Shown here piece by piece: positions 47,601-59,590 of a stretch of DNA of 64,000 nt; the first letter of the stretch is position 1, and each line of letters starts with the position of its first letter. The notes below the pieces were generated by a model, which saw only the letters and a list, made by a program, of their open reading frames with translations, was not told the origin of the DNA and made no database searches. Made by a program: the position numbers and the translations under genes. This DNA comes from Trileptium ribeirensis (lineage: Eukaryota > Nematoda > Enoplea > Enoplida > Thoracostomopsidae): contig JASANE010024923.1 in the NCBI GenBank assembly GCA_030248225.1, positions 1 through 64,000 on the forward strand, given 5' to 3'.

Positions 47601-48004
47601 TTAGGCAGTGCGAGAATATAATGGGGGAATTCTCCGTGACATTCCGGTTTAACTGCTGGTACAAATTCTGAATCCGGTCCCAGCTGCAGTAATCGCTCCT
47701 CCTCAGGTAATTCTTGCAAAATCAGTGGTTCCACTATTTCACTGGAGCTATCTAATGCGTGCAGTTTCCTCAGTATGATATCTAATATCTGTTGTTTGTA
47801 CATCCGAGTATTCCTGTGATCTAACTTGTACTTAAATGCTATCAAATCTGCGTCAGTGTTGTTAATCGCGGTGTCCGGGCCGACTTGCCCAAAAGGGTCT
47901 GCCTTCCCCAGTGGTTCGGGTGACTTTAATGCTCGTTCAATTATCGTAGTCAAGTCAACCGGCTGATCCCTATTTCGTGTGCTTCTACTGTACTCAGCGG
48001 ACAC
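44678..48004 (-). pseudogene. Pre-Env leader plus Env-like class I fusogen, between gag and pol
   Basis: One frame from 48004 to 44678 is interrupted only by TGA (47200-47198) and TAG (45379-45377). The first roughly 490 codons are helical then acidic and lack a signal at the start. A hydrophobic signal-like segment lies at about 46515-46452. The following ectodomain has paired Cys, then a furin-type RKKR site (46060-46049) followed at once by a Gly/Ala-rich hydrophobic stretch (46048-45983) and a long heptad-like helix. A second Cys-rich part follows the TAG. A membrane segment at about 44810-44750 and a short basic tail with CPKC end the protein. The layout is that of class I fusion proteins. 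Family origin is not assigned. Confidence 0.7.
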
Positions 48005-49625
48005 GCTATAATTTCTGTTGCATTCTCTAATCGTTGGTTCTCCGTTATATTTGTTCTCTGTGCTATATCACTTACCATAGGTTCTATCATCACAATCTTC
48101 GAGCTTTTGCTGGTTACTATTGGTTCTTCCTTATCAGCATAGTTTTTCTTTAGGTTACTAGGTTCTCCGTCAGTATCATTGGGTTCCGCCATATTGTCAT
48201 TAGGTTCCATAATTTCACTAATTCTAGCTCGATCATCGTGATGTTCCAGGCTTGTAATGTTTTCGGCACTCGGCTCGGCGTTGTCTCCGTGTAGCCCTGA
48301 ACCTGTTTCACTCACATGCTGCACAGTTTCTACCCCCGGTTCTACACACATTCCCGTGGTGTCGGTCCTAGCCGACTCAGACTCAAACACACACATATTC
48401 ACCTGCCGGTTGAGCTACTATGCAACGGCAAACGATAACCGCGGTTCCCGACCCGGTCGGGCCCTACGGCTCCTACACTTAGGGACCGAACCCTATTTGA
48501 ATTTGGTCCTACACATGAATTATAATTTTGAACGGAGCTAGGGCAATCAGGACAGCTCACTTCCCGACGCCTCCCTCGCACCTGGCCAGTGTCCACGAGC
48601 GGTCTTCCCCGGCCTCTAAAGATACTAGGGTACACATACGCTTTCGAATTTTGAACGGAGTTAGGACAATCGGACTGACCCGTGTTCCGAAGGTCTCCAT
48701 CGCACCTGACCAGTGTCCACGAGCGGTCTTCCCCGGTCGGTTGAAAAGCTACAGGGGCCTCACACGGCCGCCCTAAATTGGTGGAAGTCAGTTTAGTTAA
48801 GTTGGATGCATCCGCTAGGTTAAGTTCATTTAGTTCCTTAGGTTCTCGGTTCCTCGGTAATCCATTCCTTCCGCTAGGTTCCATTAGGTACTCGGTATCC
48901 GCTAGTCCACTAGGTTCCATTAGGTTCATAAGTTCCTCCGCTGGTTCTTCTGGTTCCGCTTCACATATATAATTTTGAATAAGACTATGGAAATTCGCGG
49001 GTTCACCAGGTTGTGCCGTGCCGGCGTTAGAGCCATTGCCAAACACGCGACCCCTATTAATCGGCCCCCGAAGTCCGAACGGCGTCTCTCTAGGTTCCAT
49101 TCAATTAGATACATTAGGTTCTCCATCCACTAGGTTCTTAGGTTCCATCCGATGTGCAGCCGCCTGAGTTGGGTTACACGTGCCAGCGTTTGGGCCATTG
49201 CTTGACACGGATGCCCTATTAATCGGCCCCCGAAGTCCGAACGGCCACCTCCCATATTTCTCACTCGGCACATCAGGATCATTAGGTTCCTTTTGTACCA
49301 TTAGGTTCTCGGTTCCTCCTCCCCTCTCACTCCTCTGCTCGGTATTTCGGTACTCTTCATCTCCTCGCGCTGACTTCCTATCGGGATATACAAATAAGTT
49401 GGTTGGCAAACCAGTATTCACAAGGTCTCGGGCTATGCCCTGCGCGCCAGGGGTTGGAAACAACAAAGCCGAGCGCCGTATGGGTTCAGTGTTGATTTGT
49501 ACTTCACTGTAATTGTATTCTCCGTATGCAAGTGTTTCTTCTTCATGTGTTTGCTTTGGTTCAATGCCACTCCGCGACATGATCGCTTGTGACCATTTTC
49601 GTGGTGTGTCTCTACTTGCTTGCAA
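47950..49625 (-). pseudogene. Repeat-rich ORF(s) between gag and pre-Env
   Basis: Frames 49625-49101 and 49100-48399 are in phase, separated by a TGA at 49103-49101. A third (48402-47950) is in another phase and ends inside the start of the pre-Env frame. The product is low-complexity, rich in Glu, Pro, Asn, Ser and Arg, with many MEP and EPN steps. A repeated PFGLRGPINR segment occurs on both sides of the TGA. No domain is recognised. It occupies the place of the long C-terminal Gag extension of Element 1 and may be its counterpart. Confidence 0.4.
48529..48760. repeat. Tandem repeat of about 124 bp inside the gag-env spacer ORF
   Basis: Two copies share TTGAACGGAG at the start and CCAGTGTCCACGAGCGGTCT near the end. 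A looser pair about 160 bp apart shares AATCGGCCCCCGAAGTCCGA (near 49057 and 49217). These repeats explain the internal repeats of the encoded protein. Confidence 0.7.
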
Positions 49626-51429
49626 TGAATTTTACTTGATATGGGTTTAGTTCTGCTTCAATTACCTCCGGGTATTCTTGCTCAATATCGAAATTAGGGC
49701 TGTTCTGTTCTTGCATTGTTTCATCTTCGGTGACCATCATATTAACTTGTGCCGAACGGGTGCCTAAACCAGCTCCTGCGCGTTCTTCAAGCGTGGACAT
49801 TTCGTGTCGCATGACATCTAAGCGGTGTGCTAGCTCAGGATCTACTGCCTTGGTCACTGACATTACGCCTGCATTACGACGGTCAGGTCGCTCGGTGTTA
49901 TTTACAGGTGCCAGCGCAGGTCTGTTTCGAGACACTGTTCCTAATTGATTTACGTTGTTCCAACCATTACTAGGCGTGCGCGGTCGAAACGGCGCGGCTT
50001 CGGCCAACAGTGGTTGGGGTGGTGCAGCATAGCGTCGATCGTATGTTGGGTTATACCCGTTGTTTCGCTGGTTATACCCATTTGCGCTGCGTCCGCGGGA
50101 TCGATTATAATATTCGGTCTGGCCACCATTGCCATACGTGTTGTAATTTGCGGGCTCTGGGCGATAGTATCCTTGCTGCCCATAACCAGTGTATCCCCGC
50201 TGATTAGCTGTGTTGTTCCAATCATCACGTCGCGAGTAGCGTGCTCCACTTCTAGGTTCAACTACTCGATAGCGAGGACGATTATTGTACTGCGGTGGCG
50301 GCCTAGCATATTCGACAGCTCGCGGTGGCGGTGCACCGTACGTATAGTTAGGCGCTGCTCGCGTGGCTAAGCGTGTATACTCGTTCTGCAATGGATCGTA
50401 TATGTCCATTCGGAAATACGGGCATTCCCTAGCGAAATGCCCTAGATAGCCACATCGAAAGCATTGGTTTCCCACCGGCGTTGCTGGTGGTATCGCATTT
50501 GCGGCTATCTGCGGTGCTCCGTTATTTTGCATCATCGCATTTAGCTGGTGTTGTTCAGTACGCTTGTCTAGTAGATCAATGAGCCGAGCGATAGTAGCAT
50601 CGCAGCCGGCTGTAGCGCGCTTGTTCTCATCGAGTGCCTCACGTATTTGCTCTACTAGTTGGTTATTTTCACCTCCCTGTGTCATGTAATTAACTGTTTT
50701 AGACCGGCTGCTTTTGCGAACCGGCACTCCGATAATATCCTTTTGGGACGCTATAATGGCGTCCTCCTTGTACTTGAGCTTATCCATCATGTGTTTGAAA
50801 GATGGATAAGTTTTCCCTATGACGCCAGATTTTAGTTCCTTCCTCAGTCCTTGTCGCAGGAATTTCTGCAGTAGCGCGTCGCGCTGTTCGACTTCGACCT
50901 CCGGGAATGCCTTGTCCACTAAGTGTTGAAGGTCCAGTCCGTACATAGCGACTGATTCTCATTCTCCCTGTACGCGCATGCGTAGCGTGATTAGTGCGTC
51001 CTCGTCGCGCTGCGAGGAAGAATACATGAAGCCCATATTGTAACAAAGGGCTTCGTACGTCTGTTTCTGGCAGTCCGGGAAGCTTTCGTAAATCTTAAGC
51101 GCTTCTCCTTTTAATACAGTCGGGAAACAAATTAGTTTCTGCTCAAGTGTCCATCCGTTTGCGTCCGTCAAGTTGTCGTAGGTGGCTAGCCATGCCTCAA
51201 AGTTCTGTCCGTCAGCTCCTGAAAATTGTGGGATGTCGCCCACCTGTATGATTGGCGCCGTTGTGGTTGTCCGTTCCATAAGCTGCTGTAGGATTGCTAC
51301 TAGTGGGTCTCCTGATACGGTGGGGCTGGGTCCATTTGTACTACCAGCCGTGGTGGTCGTGCCACCTCCTACATTGGTTGTTGCTGTACCGCTAATCGGC
51401 GTTCTATTAGCGCTCGCTGGTAACGACAT
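49612..51429 (-). pseudogene. gag: Gag polyprotein of Element 2, one internal stop
   Basis: The frame of 606 codons is broken by a TGA at 50961-50959, in the capsid core just before an ESVAMYGLDL helix. The capsid segment has F-x-AW and the helices of Ty3/gypsy Gag. A CCHC knuckle with standard spacing lies at 50463-50422 (residues 323-336). It is followed by a Tyr/Arg/Pro/Asn-rich tail and a DPELAHRLDV...LEE helix shared with Element 1. The Ser/Thr/Gly-rich start is at the ATG 51429. Without the stop it would be a normal-length Gag, much shorter than that of Element 1. Confidence 0.8.
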
Positions 51430-53151
51430 TTTATTCCGAATTATTAATAATCCCTAGTTGTTTTGAGCTGTTGGGCGTCCGTGGCTCAAACCTGACCTGA
51501 GCACGGATGTTAAATGTATGAATTAATATATGTGTTTACTTTATTGCGGAATTTCTACTGTCAAGTAAACGTCACTGTACCTGTGTGCCTAGTCCTTAAG
51601 GTATGTGACTGGTTGTGTGAACTTTTCGCTACGCTTTGATTGCTTGGGCTGCTTACTATCAACCGTTTCAACAATTCCAAAACGCTCTTGACAATTTCTC
51701 CACTGCTTTTGTGCGGATTCCCTGCACCTAGAGTTTTCAACGCTTTCACTTAAGTTAGTATCTTACCGAATTTTTGAGCGTCCCCCAACGTTGTGAGGGT
51801 AAAGATTTCTACGGCAGTGGGCTCAAAATGGGGTGAATCTCGTCAAGATCCCAACGAAGGCTGAATTACGAAAAGTCCGGACGGATCCGGTCAACAATTT
51901 ATCGGTTATTTACACAGAACCCTGTACACCACTAGTGCTTAGCCGGCTTGGTCACGTTTCTGCCCAGGAGGTACGTGCGTTAAAGCAACAAATTCCTATA
52001 ATAAGCACTTTCAATAACTTTCCACAATGAACTACGAGCGCCACAAAATAACTGACTTAAAAGCAAGAATAGGTGTACCAGTTAAAATCAATCACGCGCT
52101 ATGAACAAAACAAGATTTTAACGAAGCAATTACTGACCATTGTCCAAATTATCTTCTGCCGATTTGGGGAGTATAACGTTCCAGGTGGATTCGTCCGGTC
52201 CCGTGCAGGCAATTCACTCGATTTAATACGTATTCGATTGATGCCCGAAAAATTGCAAGTCGTATTCGATGGCAGGCGCTACCAACCGCTATCAGGGCTA
52301 CAAGCACGGCACGCTGAAAGTCCGCAGAATTGTTCACGAGGCACTGAGTGCTATCAACCCGCGCGTAATTATTGCTATCCGCAGGTAAAACGACACCAGA
52401 GCTGGCGTTGATCGATTCAAGGCAGCCGCTATAGTCCCTGCCAAAACGTATGCTGACGACACCTGCCGAATTATCCGAGCTCGGCGATTAAAAGGTTTAT
52501 TAACTAATACACAGTCACTGTGAGAGTTCATACAAGTAGCGTTACGGAGACGTTAGTGTTCATATACGAATCGATGTATCTACAAGCACAATACTCGAAT
52601 AATAAAGTCGACACTGAGATTAAATTAGTTAAACACGTACCTATCAGCCTAAAAACGGCTCCAAACCATCATTGTCAGACACCTTCAAAGACGCGGCGAA
52701 TCCAAACCATGATATCCTCACTCTCAGCCGAAACAACCGACGCACCACATTCCACGGCAAAAGGCCACGCTCACTCCGATAACTGCAATTTCTCCTCCAG
52801 AACCCATCCGCTCCAAAAACAAATGACGCTTATTTACTCGTGATCTCAGATACAAACACCTTGTTCACCCCTGCTAGGTGGACGAGGTTGTACTCAATTT
52901 ATGAAAGTAATGCGTGACGTCATCGAGTTCCCGGAGCACATGGGTCCTGTTGAACATGACAAAGTTCGCAAACACAAGTGTTACCAAATTGAATAATTTT
53001 GAGCGACCCAAAAACTTTCACACCGCCTCTACGTACTCGAACGATCAACTTTCCAAGCTTAATAGCTACACTCATTTACCCCTGCTGGGGTGCGAGAGGT
53101 CCGACACCTAATAGTTTAAACTTGTTTATCCCCAAAGTTTTATGGACGCCT
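51430..53151 (-). other. Element 2 leader between primer site and gag
   Basis: About 1.7 kb with no supported gene. Just after the primer site a GAGAGG and a CCTCTC segment (near 53149 and 53089) could form a hairpin. Packaging or splice signals are expected here but are not identifiable. Confidence 0.45.
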
Positions 53152-53169
53152 CTCACGGCGTGGCCCCCA
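53152..53169 (-). promoter_or_regulatory. tRNA primer-binding site of Element 2
   Basis: On the minus strand TGGGGGCCACGCCGTGAG starts 10 bases after the 5' LTR end. It differs at one position from the Element 1 site, implying the same tRNA primer. TGGGGGC matches the start of the tRNA-Pro primer site. Confidence 0.65.
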
Positions 53170-53179
53170 CTTTTATTTA

Positions 53180-56100
53180 TGTACTAGGACCAGTTCTGGC
53201 CCTAAGGGATCCCAGCTGCACCACTATTTTCCTAACGTGTGGTGCCCGGACAACCCCGGCTTCCACGACTCCCCGGTGATCTATGCGATGACCCAAGGGA
53301 ACCGCTTAGCTTAGCAGGCTGCCGGCGGGTGCCTTATGCAGGGGCACTGAGGCGGAGGCCCCAGTCCCTTGAATATCTCACCCATGATTACTAGTGTTAT
53401 CTATTGGGAGGTGGGTAACGCAGAGCGACAATTACTATGAGAGCACTCGCAGCGGGAGCGTTCCGGGCGGTTAGAGCAAAATATGGAGAGAATGCAGGGT
53501 GCCAAGGGGTGCTTGCTCGGGCCTGAAAAACGGATAGACAGGAGAGCCTGCGTTCACGAATTGACTCGACGGGCGCGGGGTGACTGACTTGCTCGCTCGC
53601 AGAATTTAGCTCGACTCAAATTTAGGAGGTTGGGTAGAAGCTAATTTCTAAAATTCCTCTAAGTTCTAGTGAAGCAGATTTCCAAAATTCCTATGGGGGT
53701 CAAGGTTTAATCAAGACTCCTAGCTGCTTTAGAGAGTTACACACGGTTTAACTGATTTACTGTTGAAGTCCTTTTCCTGCACTCAGCACACCGTATAACA
53801 ATGCCCAATCGGGGCACACAACAATTATGTACAGCACGCATGGTATACAATTTACTATCGGGTACCCTGCAAGATACCCAGAAGTATATGTTACATTCTC
53901 TTCCCTATACTATACTTCAAAACCCTCGTTCGAATAGAGCCCGATAAAATTTTTGGAAAGCGAATGTTGAATTTATAAACAACCAGCTACCTATTAAATC
54001 ATGATGATTTATCCGTTTTATCAGTTTAGATCCGCATGAAAACGGGACCGAAGGTTCTAAATGTTGTACCGTTTCGGTAGCGACTGGGGCGGCTCACGCA
54101 CACTCCGGCTAATGTGAAACTCGCTCCTAGAGAGCTCCGGGAGAGGGTGCCGACCTAGCTTTTCCCCGTAGTTGCACGGTTAGAAAACCTACGTCCCACC
54201 AAAATTTAATACGTTTCAAATTCACCGCCAGCCCCAGTCTTTGTTTCGCTCTATGCTCAGCAACCACCTCTTAAAATTTTCGAGGGCGGGTCCGCAGCCG
54301 TGTGCATCGCAAATTAACCACAAGTAATGGGAACGCAGCGAACGAATGTGGATTCGACGCTGTAACTAAATTTCATATAAACGGGGGACAATTCGTGTTG
54401 CCCGAGGATGCAACCGGCTGTGTCCCAGTGTTACTCCTATCACCACCTGTAAATTTAGCTGAAATTTCTGAAACAGCTTTTGACCAGGTCTATTGGCAAT
54501 ACAAAAATTTCGCAACCTGAGTAGTTCGTGAGAAACACCTTAAAACGACATCACTCGCCTTAACCTAGAAATTTTGCTTCGTACCAATTACCCTAGAATA
54601 AAACTTTCGATCACTCCTCGGACTCGTGAACAGAAAAATGTCCGAGAAGCGGGGAACCAGTCGAAGCGCGGGCGGGCGTAAATTTATACAATTTTCGTGA
54701 ATTTTGTAATTTTATCGGGGTCCGGCCGTTGCGGGCGCGCGGAGAATCCTTCCGACACTCCAGCCCTTGCGTGCGTAAAAACAAAGCCAGTGCAGCCTTC
54801 CACCATGGGGGCATGGCGATAGACTACACCGGCCCGCTCGAAAACACAAACAAGAAGCAAACACAAAACGAAAGACCCTACTGCGTGGCGACAACCGCCA
54901 AATTTTGAAAGTAAAACTCCGACTGGCTCCGGGAATCGGGCAGTCTCTTTTATACCTAACTTAAACCCCCCCTTCTATTGGTATCGTCTAGGCCCTTAAC
55001 CAGATGGCTCGTTTCAAATTCAAACTTTTAAAACAACGAGGACAACCAGCACAGAAATATATATATCTATATAGATCGGCGTACAAACACTGACAAATAA
55101 AACGACAACTTGGCCAGAAACAAAATAAGCCGCCATAGACATAATCGCCACATTGGCAACACTGTCGCGATAAATACATTGTTAGGCCCCCTGGTCACTG
55201 ATGGCTGTACCGTCTTGTTGGCACACATAGCGGGCAACAGCGTAAACAACCTAAACCTCGCGCTGGTCGGCGCGAGGCTTACAACTTTGCAAAATATAAA
55301 AGCGCTTTAGGCGCTGCAAATAATAAAAATTTTTTGTTGTTTTTTGTTTGTATTTCAGGAACGGAAAGAAGCAGGCGGCCGGGGGCGGGATCATATCCAT
55401 GCCCTGGCTGGTCGCCTGCTTGTGAGAACCCTAAATTTTAGGTAGCTCTCTTGGGAGGCCCGTTAGAAGCCCTTTTTTGCACACGAAATAGAAATGTTCT
55501 GGGTCCCAAGTGAGTTATGAGGGTCCCATGGAGTTCCGTTGGGGCGGGTGGCCCCGGTTTTCGCTAAGATGGTTAGTATAAGGCCCAATTAAGATACAGG
55601 ACTTGAAAACTCGGGATGTTTTGGTTTTAGTTGTGGTGATTTGGGGCCCTAAAGTCTGAGAGTTTGAACGCTGGGTTGGGGGTCCATAAGTACTTACGGG
55701 TTGGGAGTGACCCGAACGCATGATTTTGAAACCCTATAGAGTCCTGATGATAGTTTAATGTCCCCCTTTTTGCTTGAAATCTTTAAAAACCCCCAAAAAT
55801 TTCAAAATTCTTGCACCCATTGAAAAATGAAACTTTTTTCGCATTCGGTAAATTTTATCTCTTGTTTCGTGTATTCAATTTACCCCGTACCGTACAACAT
55901 ATATACCATTTTCCGCCGGCGGGTCAGGACAAGCTCGTGAACCCCAGACTGTGATAAAATCCCAATTTTACTCAACGCCTCCCTTCAACCTGACACCCGG
56001 ATTCATACAGTCACAGTATGCGTTATACTATTGAACAACATATGTACATAATTATTATTATCCCCGGGTGCGCACCGGAATCGACCTTGGGGCACCGAAT

Positions 56101-56512
56101 CAACAAAGTTTGTTAAATCAAATTATGCTAGAATGTGAAATCTTTCCCCTTGTCCCCGGCCGATTCGACTACGCATCCGTCCCACATTGAAATGCCGATA
56201 GTCCACACAATAATAATTACAAACAATATCAATCCTGGGACCGATCGGATACCTTAACCATGAGATTTTGATTCAATTTTGGTGCGAAATCACCCCGCGC
56301 ACCTCGGGCTGGTGGAGCGTGATTATACAATTATACCACACACAAGTAAAGTATTTATTTTATTCAATACAATTATTATAGATAATGCATCGATAAACCC
56401 ATGGATCACGCTCCACCGGTATCCGATCGCCCTTTATCTGTTAAATTTTTGAGCCCTTTTTTGGACTGGTTTCGAATATTTAGAATTTGGTATAAAAACT
56501 CGGGCTGTTACA
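53180..56512 (-). repeat. 5' LTR of Element 2, 3333 bp
   Basis: On the minus strand it starts TGTAACAG and ends CTAGTACA. It is closely similar to 30786-34456 apart from scattered substitutions and an indel of about 310 bases. Close similarity implies a fairly recent insertion, though open frames have decayed. Confidence 0.9.
54947..54954 (-). promoter_or_regulatory. TATA box in the 5' LTR of Element 2
   Basis: TATAAAAG on the minus strand, about 1.56 kb into the LTR, is conserved in the 3' LTR (32892-32885). It is the best promoter candidate and would put the RNA start near 54,920. Confidence 0.5.
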
Positions 56513-56516
56513 GTTA
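56513..56516. repeat. Target-site duplication of Element 2 (right)
   Basis: GTTA immediately after the right LTR end, matching 30782-30785. Confidence 0.75.
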
Positions 56517-57487
56517 TAGCGAATATAAGATTTGCTCGTGAGTACAACCTGAATGTTTGTGTTCGATTGTGAACGAACGTGAGCTTGTTTTCCACCGTAC
56601 ATATTTCAAATATCATATAAGCCAAGGCATCAATAGATTAAACCAGGTAACAAAGGATTGGAATTGATTGATTGCAGGCTACAAGGGGTTTCAAAAGAAC
56701 ATAGAAATTCGCAAAGTTCGATTTCGATATTGTTCTTGATCCCTTTAGATAAAAAGCGGTTTAGCCTAGAGGCTGTGGAAGACAACGGCCCATAACTATT
56801 CGAACTACGGTATGGTGAGATTGTGCCGACTCCGACTAGCTGCCGTACCTGCTGTAATTTTCAATCACTTATGTGACTCGTTTACACATAACCATGATTC
56901 GAAAATACAAAAACAAAATAGCTCGCGAAGACAGGGCAAAAGAAAATATAGCGCACAGGATCGCGGTAAAGCTGTACTGTAAAAAATTTCTCATGAAAGC
57001 AAGTGAAATTTTTAAAAAAATTTATATTATATGAGGCCGGGGACAGTGGTGATATCACGAAAATTTAGTTTAATATTTGTTTCGCGGGCGGGTGAGTGAC
57101 TATTGGTTGGGAAGTCTGCGCAACGTAAATAAAATATATTGACATACACTTCAACAGCACAAAACAACATCATTTTGGCTGGCTAAGCAAAATAGATCAA
57201 TGTCATCATCAAGCACAAAATAGAATTATTTTAATAAAAGTTTAGAAAATACCTTCTACGCCGTAGAAAGGTATTAAGTTATTTTAGGTACGGGCACTTC
57301 AGGCATGATCAATCAGGCTTGGGGGCTATTATTGTGATTTACCACTCACAACCATTCCTGCCCGGTGTTACGGGCCAACTCTTCCCCGGGCAAATTCTTC
57401 ATCCGGCAAGCATTGCCTTAGGCTGATTCTACCACGGAGAAGTATTGGCCCAGACTCATTTTCTCCGCGCCAAATGTACAGACAGAT
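56517..57487. other. AT-rich spacer
   Basis: No gene. A near-perfect hairpin (AATACCTTCTACG / CGTAGAAAGGTATT) lies at 57248-57275. A more GC-rich patch at about 57300-57480 may be a short repeat fragment but is not recognised. Confidence 0.4.
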
Positions 57488-57875
57488 AACATGGAATTTC
57501 CACAGCTAGTGTCTAACTTATTTCATCAATTAGATATACACTCTATTTAGAAGTTTCTCTCAATTACACGCAAAATATACATCCACATTGAGAATTAATA
57601 AAGCTGATAATGTGGACTTAATAAAAACTGATGTTTAAAAGAATAATTTTCGAGTGTTCTAAACCTTGAATACACGGAATTTCCACAGAAAACATAGAAT
57701 TTCCACAGCTAGTGTCTAACTTATTTCATCAATTAGATATGGATTCTATTTAGAAGTTTCTCCCAATTACACGCAAAATATACAGCCTCATTGAGAATTA
57801 ATAAAGCTGATAATGTTGACTTAATACAAACTGAGGTTTAAAAGAATAATGTTCGAGCGTTGTAAACCTTGAAAA
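57488..57875. repeat. Tandem duplication, unit about 203 bp
   Basis: Two head-to-tail copies begin AACATGGAATTTCCACAGCT (57488) and AACATAGAATTTCCACAGCT (57691) and stay closely similar to about 57875. They are AT-rich and non-coding. They may belong to a satellite family. Confidence 0.85.
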
Positions 57876-58225
57876 CAAATGTTTTAATCAGTAACGTCCA
57901 AGAAGGCTTCGTAATGGTATTGTTACATCTGTTTTATCATCTGTCCCACCCATAAGAGATGGCTTGAATTCCAACCAACGTTTAACAAGCAGCTTTTTGC
58001 TCTAAAAAGCAGTTTCCTTCGCTTCCAATGTCGTGTATTTGACGCGGCTCTCTCAACCGGCCTTTCCGTATGGTACCCTGACAGAGATTGAAGAGGCAGC
58101 TTTTGCTGAAGACACCTTTTTATTATTCTATTATTATTATTTATTATTATATCTATTATACACATTAATAACAGGGTACACAACATATATTTCGTATAAA
58201 AGTATTGTTTTGAGGAATATTTAGT
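57876..58225. other. Spacer with an ATT microsatellite
   Basis: A run of TTA/ATT repeats lies at about 58120-58160. Short open frames on both strands carry no recognised motif. Confidence 0.5.
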
Positions 58226-59590
58226 TAAATTTGGAAATAGGAATATTTTGAAGAAATTAAGTTGTGGTGGGGGTTATTTTAAGAAAAGCAGAAAGAAGTT
58301 AAGGGTGAAATTTAAATATGATGAAGGGGTGGGTAGGTGAAGTTTGAGTTAGAAATTTGGTAAGTATGAATTATGTTTTGAATAAATGGGGTTATTTAAA
58401 AACGTGAAAATTGGAGAAAATTGGAATTTTAATAAAATGTAAAATTTATAATAATTAGAAACAGGCTCAAGCGAGGATTAAATATATGAATATATATATT
58501 GTTATATGAAAGAGATATTAAAATTTCAGGTATATTGGTTTAGTTTTTGGGGAAAGGGTTGTTTGAATCTTTGTTGACATAGTAGAAAATTTAGGAAAAT
58601 GTTTAATTTAGTTTAATTTAGGTTTTTGTGAAAGCGGGTTGGTGTATATGAAATATATTTTAGAAAAGAGGGTATATGCAAAGAAAAAGTGAATTTAAAT
58701 AGTTTTTAGGTTTAAAATGTAAGTTTTAAACTATATATGTATATAAAAAATGGGAGATATTTTAGTATATATGCGTGTACGATAAATACGTAGCTAGTGA
58801 GAATTTAAAAATTTATATATAAGAACAGTGTGTGGTGGGAGTCCACTAGGTTACCCAGGGTCCCCGAGCTCCAAAAAACACAAAAACTTCCCGTTTTGTT
58901 ATAGCGTAAAGAATTACGATACGGTTATTGATTAGTTATAGATATCAACTTTTGGGCAGGTCCAACCTTGTATTTACCCTTCTTTTTAGACCATATTTCT
59001 TGGGTTTTGACCTAATTACTAAAATCCTAACAATTCCCTTACTCTTCCCTGGGGGATATCCACTTTCCCACAGGGGTGACTCCTATATTTATCCCCTAGG
59101 GGGAGAAAACTATCCCAATTTTATATTTCACCCTTCATTTCCTACTCCCTACCGATATATTACCCCTTAAAACTGACTCAGAATCCATAAATTTACAAAT
59201 TTCCATATTTTTACTTAAATTGCACCTTTTTCCTGGATTTATAACTATCCCCTCCCGGTGGGGTGAACTACCTCTCAGGCCCGATTGGGTGATACCTTCC
59301 CCCACACAGGCAACACCCTCATCCCACTATTCTATTTTCATTCACTTTTGGATTTTTAGAATTCCTACCATTTTCCCCCAGTTTGAGTTTTCCAATATTT
59401 ACCTTTTTCTAACTCTCTACGATTCCTCAAATTATTAAAATTATACCACATGGTTCTGATAAATTTTCTCCACCTAGAAACCTACTCGAACCCGGTAATT
59501 TACTTCTAAATAACCCTTTTTCCAACCTTAAATTTACATCAAAAGTTTCCTAATAATAGCAATAATAATAAAATCATTTCGACTAAATAA
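58226..59590. other. Strand-asymmetric region: C-poor then G-poor
   Basis: From about 58226 to 58840 the plus strand has almost no C (for example two in 58261-58440). From about 58925 to 59590 it has few G and many C/T runs. The switch occurs over less than 100 bases. No coding sequence is supported; plus frames at 58928-59170 and 59220-59438 reflect composition. Cause is unknown. Confidence 0.6.

Larger units (their letters stand above)
30786..56512 (-). mobile_element. Element 2: 25.7-kb Ty3/gypsy-like element with env-like gene between gag and pol
   Basis: The element is on the minus strand. Its LTRs (56512-53180 and 34456-30786) start TGTAACAG, end CTAGTACA, and are flanked by GTTA duplications. 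Between them, in order, lie the primer site, leader, gag, repeat-rich ORF, pre-Env/Env, protease, RT-RNase H, integrase, a Pro/Ser/Thr-rich ORF, two SGNH-like ORFs and a 1.2-kb 3' segment. It inserted as one unit, shown by the duplication. Coding regions carry at least eight in-frame stops and several single-base frame changes, so this copy is defective. Size, LTR length and gene order all depart from ordinary gypsy elements. Confidence 0.9.

Noticed and set aside
50959..50961. TGA as a programmed recoding signal in Gag
   Set aside because: There is no visible stop-readthrough context and other stops in the element include TAA and TAG; decay is simpler, though kept as a testable point.
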